A DNA stretch of 5,618 nucleotides, taken from Bacillota bacterium. GTDB lineage: Bacteria; Bacillota; Clostridia; Oscillospirales; Oscillospiraceae. Of this stretch, positions 5,595 through 5,618 are shown in pieces. Every line of letters starts with the position of its first letter. The stretch's first letter is position 1. The DNA is taken from positions 1-5,618 of the forward strand of contig JAEWML010000078.1 in NCBI GenBank assembly GCA_023393155.1, in the 5' to 3' direction. The position numbers were made by a program, and so were the translations under genes. Below the pieces are notes generated by a model, which saw only the letters and a program-made list of their open reading frames with translations, was not told the DNA's origin and did not search any database.

Positions 5595-5618
5595 ATGAAA
5601 TTCGATCATGTACAGGGT
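5595..5618 (+). CDS. 5' end of a lysine-riboswitch-controlled gene; possibly diaminopimelate epimerase
   Basis: Only eight codons are inside the window: MKFDHVQG from ATG 5595, with GGAGG at 5583-5587 and a 7-base spacer. The gene lies directly downstream of the lysine riboswitch and terminator, so a role in lysine biosynthesis or lysine uptake is expected. The N-terminus resembles that of diaminopimelate epimerase DapF (pattern M-F-x-K-M-x-G, here M-K-F-D-H-V-Q-G), which makes meso-diaminopimelate for lysine and peptidoglycan. Eight residues cannot establish this. Existence of a gene start here is well supported; the identity is a guess from the riboswitch and a short resemblance. Confidence 0.5.

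Noticed and set aside
5581..5598. Five-codon mini-ORF (ATG 5581 to TGA) overlapping the start of the last gene
   Set aside because: Its ATG overlaps the GGAGG of the real start and it has no ribosome site of its own; it looks like chance.

Overview
The window is a stretch of GC-rich Firmicutes-type chromosome, probably from a clostridial anaerobe (Clostridia, Oscillospiraceae-like is my best guess). The basis is an RNase Y gene, a Bce-type antimicrobial-peptide detoxification module, a lysine riboswitch, strong GGAGG ribosome binding sites and GC-rich third codon positions. The genus cannot be fixed from this sequence. No mobile element, CRISPR array, tRNA or rRNA gene was seen.

Layout. Positions 1-363 (+) are the 3' end of rny (RNase Y), closed by a strong intrinsic terminator at 369-399. 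Convergent to it lies a four-gene block on the minus strand. In transcription order it is an OmpR-family response regulator (5073-4393), a short intramembrane-sensing histidine kinase (4390-3407), an ABC ATPase (3229-2462) and a 10-TM FtsX/MacB-like permease with a large extracellular domain (2469-466). Regulator and kinase are 2 bp apart, and ATPase and permease overlap by 8 bp. A 177-bp gap separates the pairs and carries a near-ideal BceR-type operator (3308-3333), a half-site 20 bp away and an activator-style extended -10 promoter. Positions 5074-5594 are a divergent regulatory region. A minus-strand promoter serves the regulator/kinase pair. A plus-strand promoter drives a lysine (L-box) riboswitch (about 5324-5479) with antiterminator and terminator (to 5560), followed by the first eight codons of a gene cut by the window edge, possibly dapF.

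How the genes work together. In characterised BceRS-BceAB systems the permease/ATPase complex binds a lipid II-cycle antimicrobial peptide and signals to the kinase, which phosphorylates the regulator. The regulator then activates the transporter operon. This module has every part of that circuit, including the target site placed only in front of the transporter genes, so the transporter pair is probably the inducible unit and the sensor pair is expressed at a basal level. The riboswitch controls a separate transcription unit: high lysine should favour the terminator and shut off the downstream gene.

I do not see an undescribed system here. The most informative observations are the predicted operator, the complete riboswitch switching mechanism, and the corrected TTG start of the regulator.
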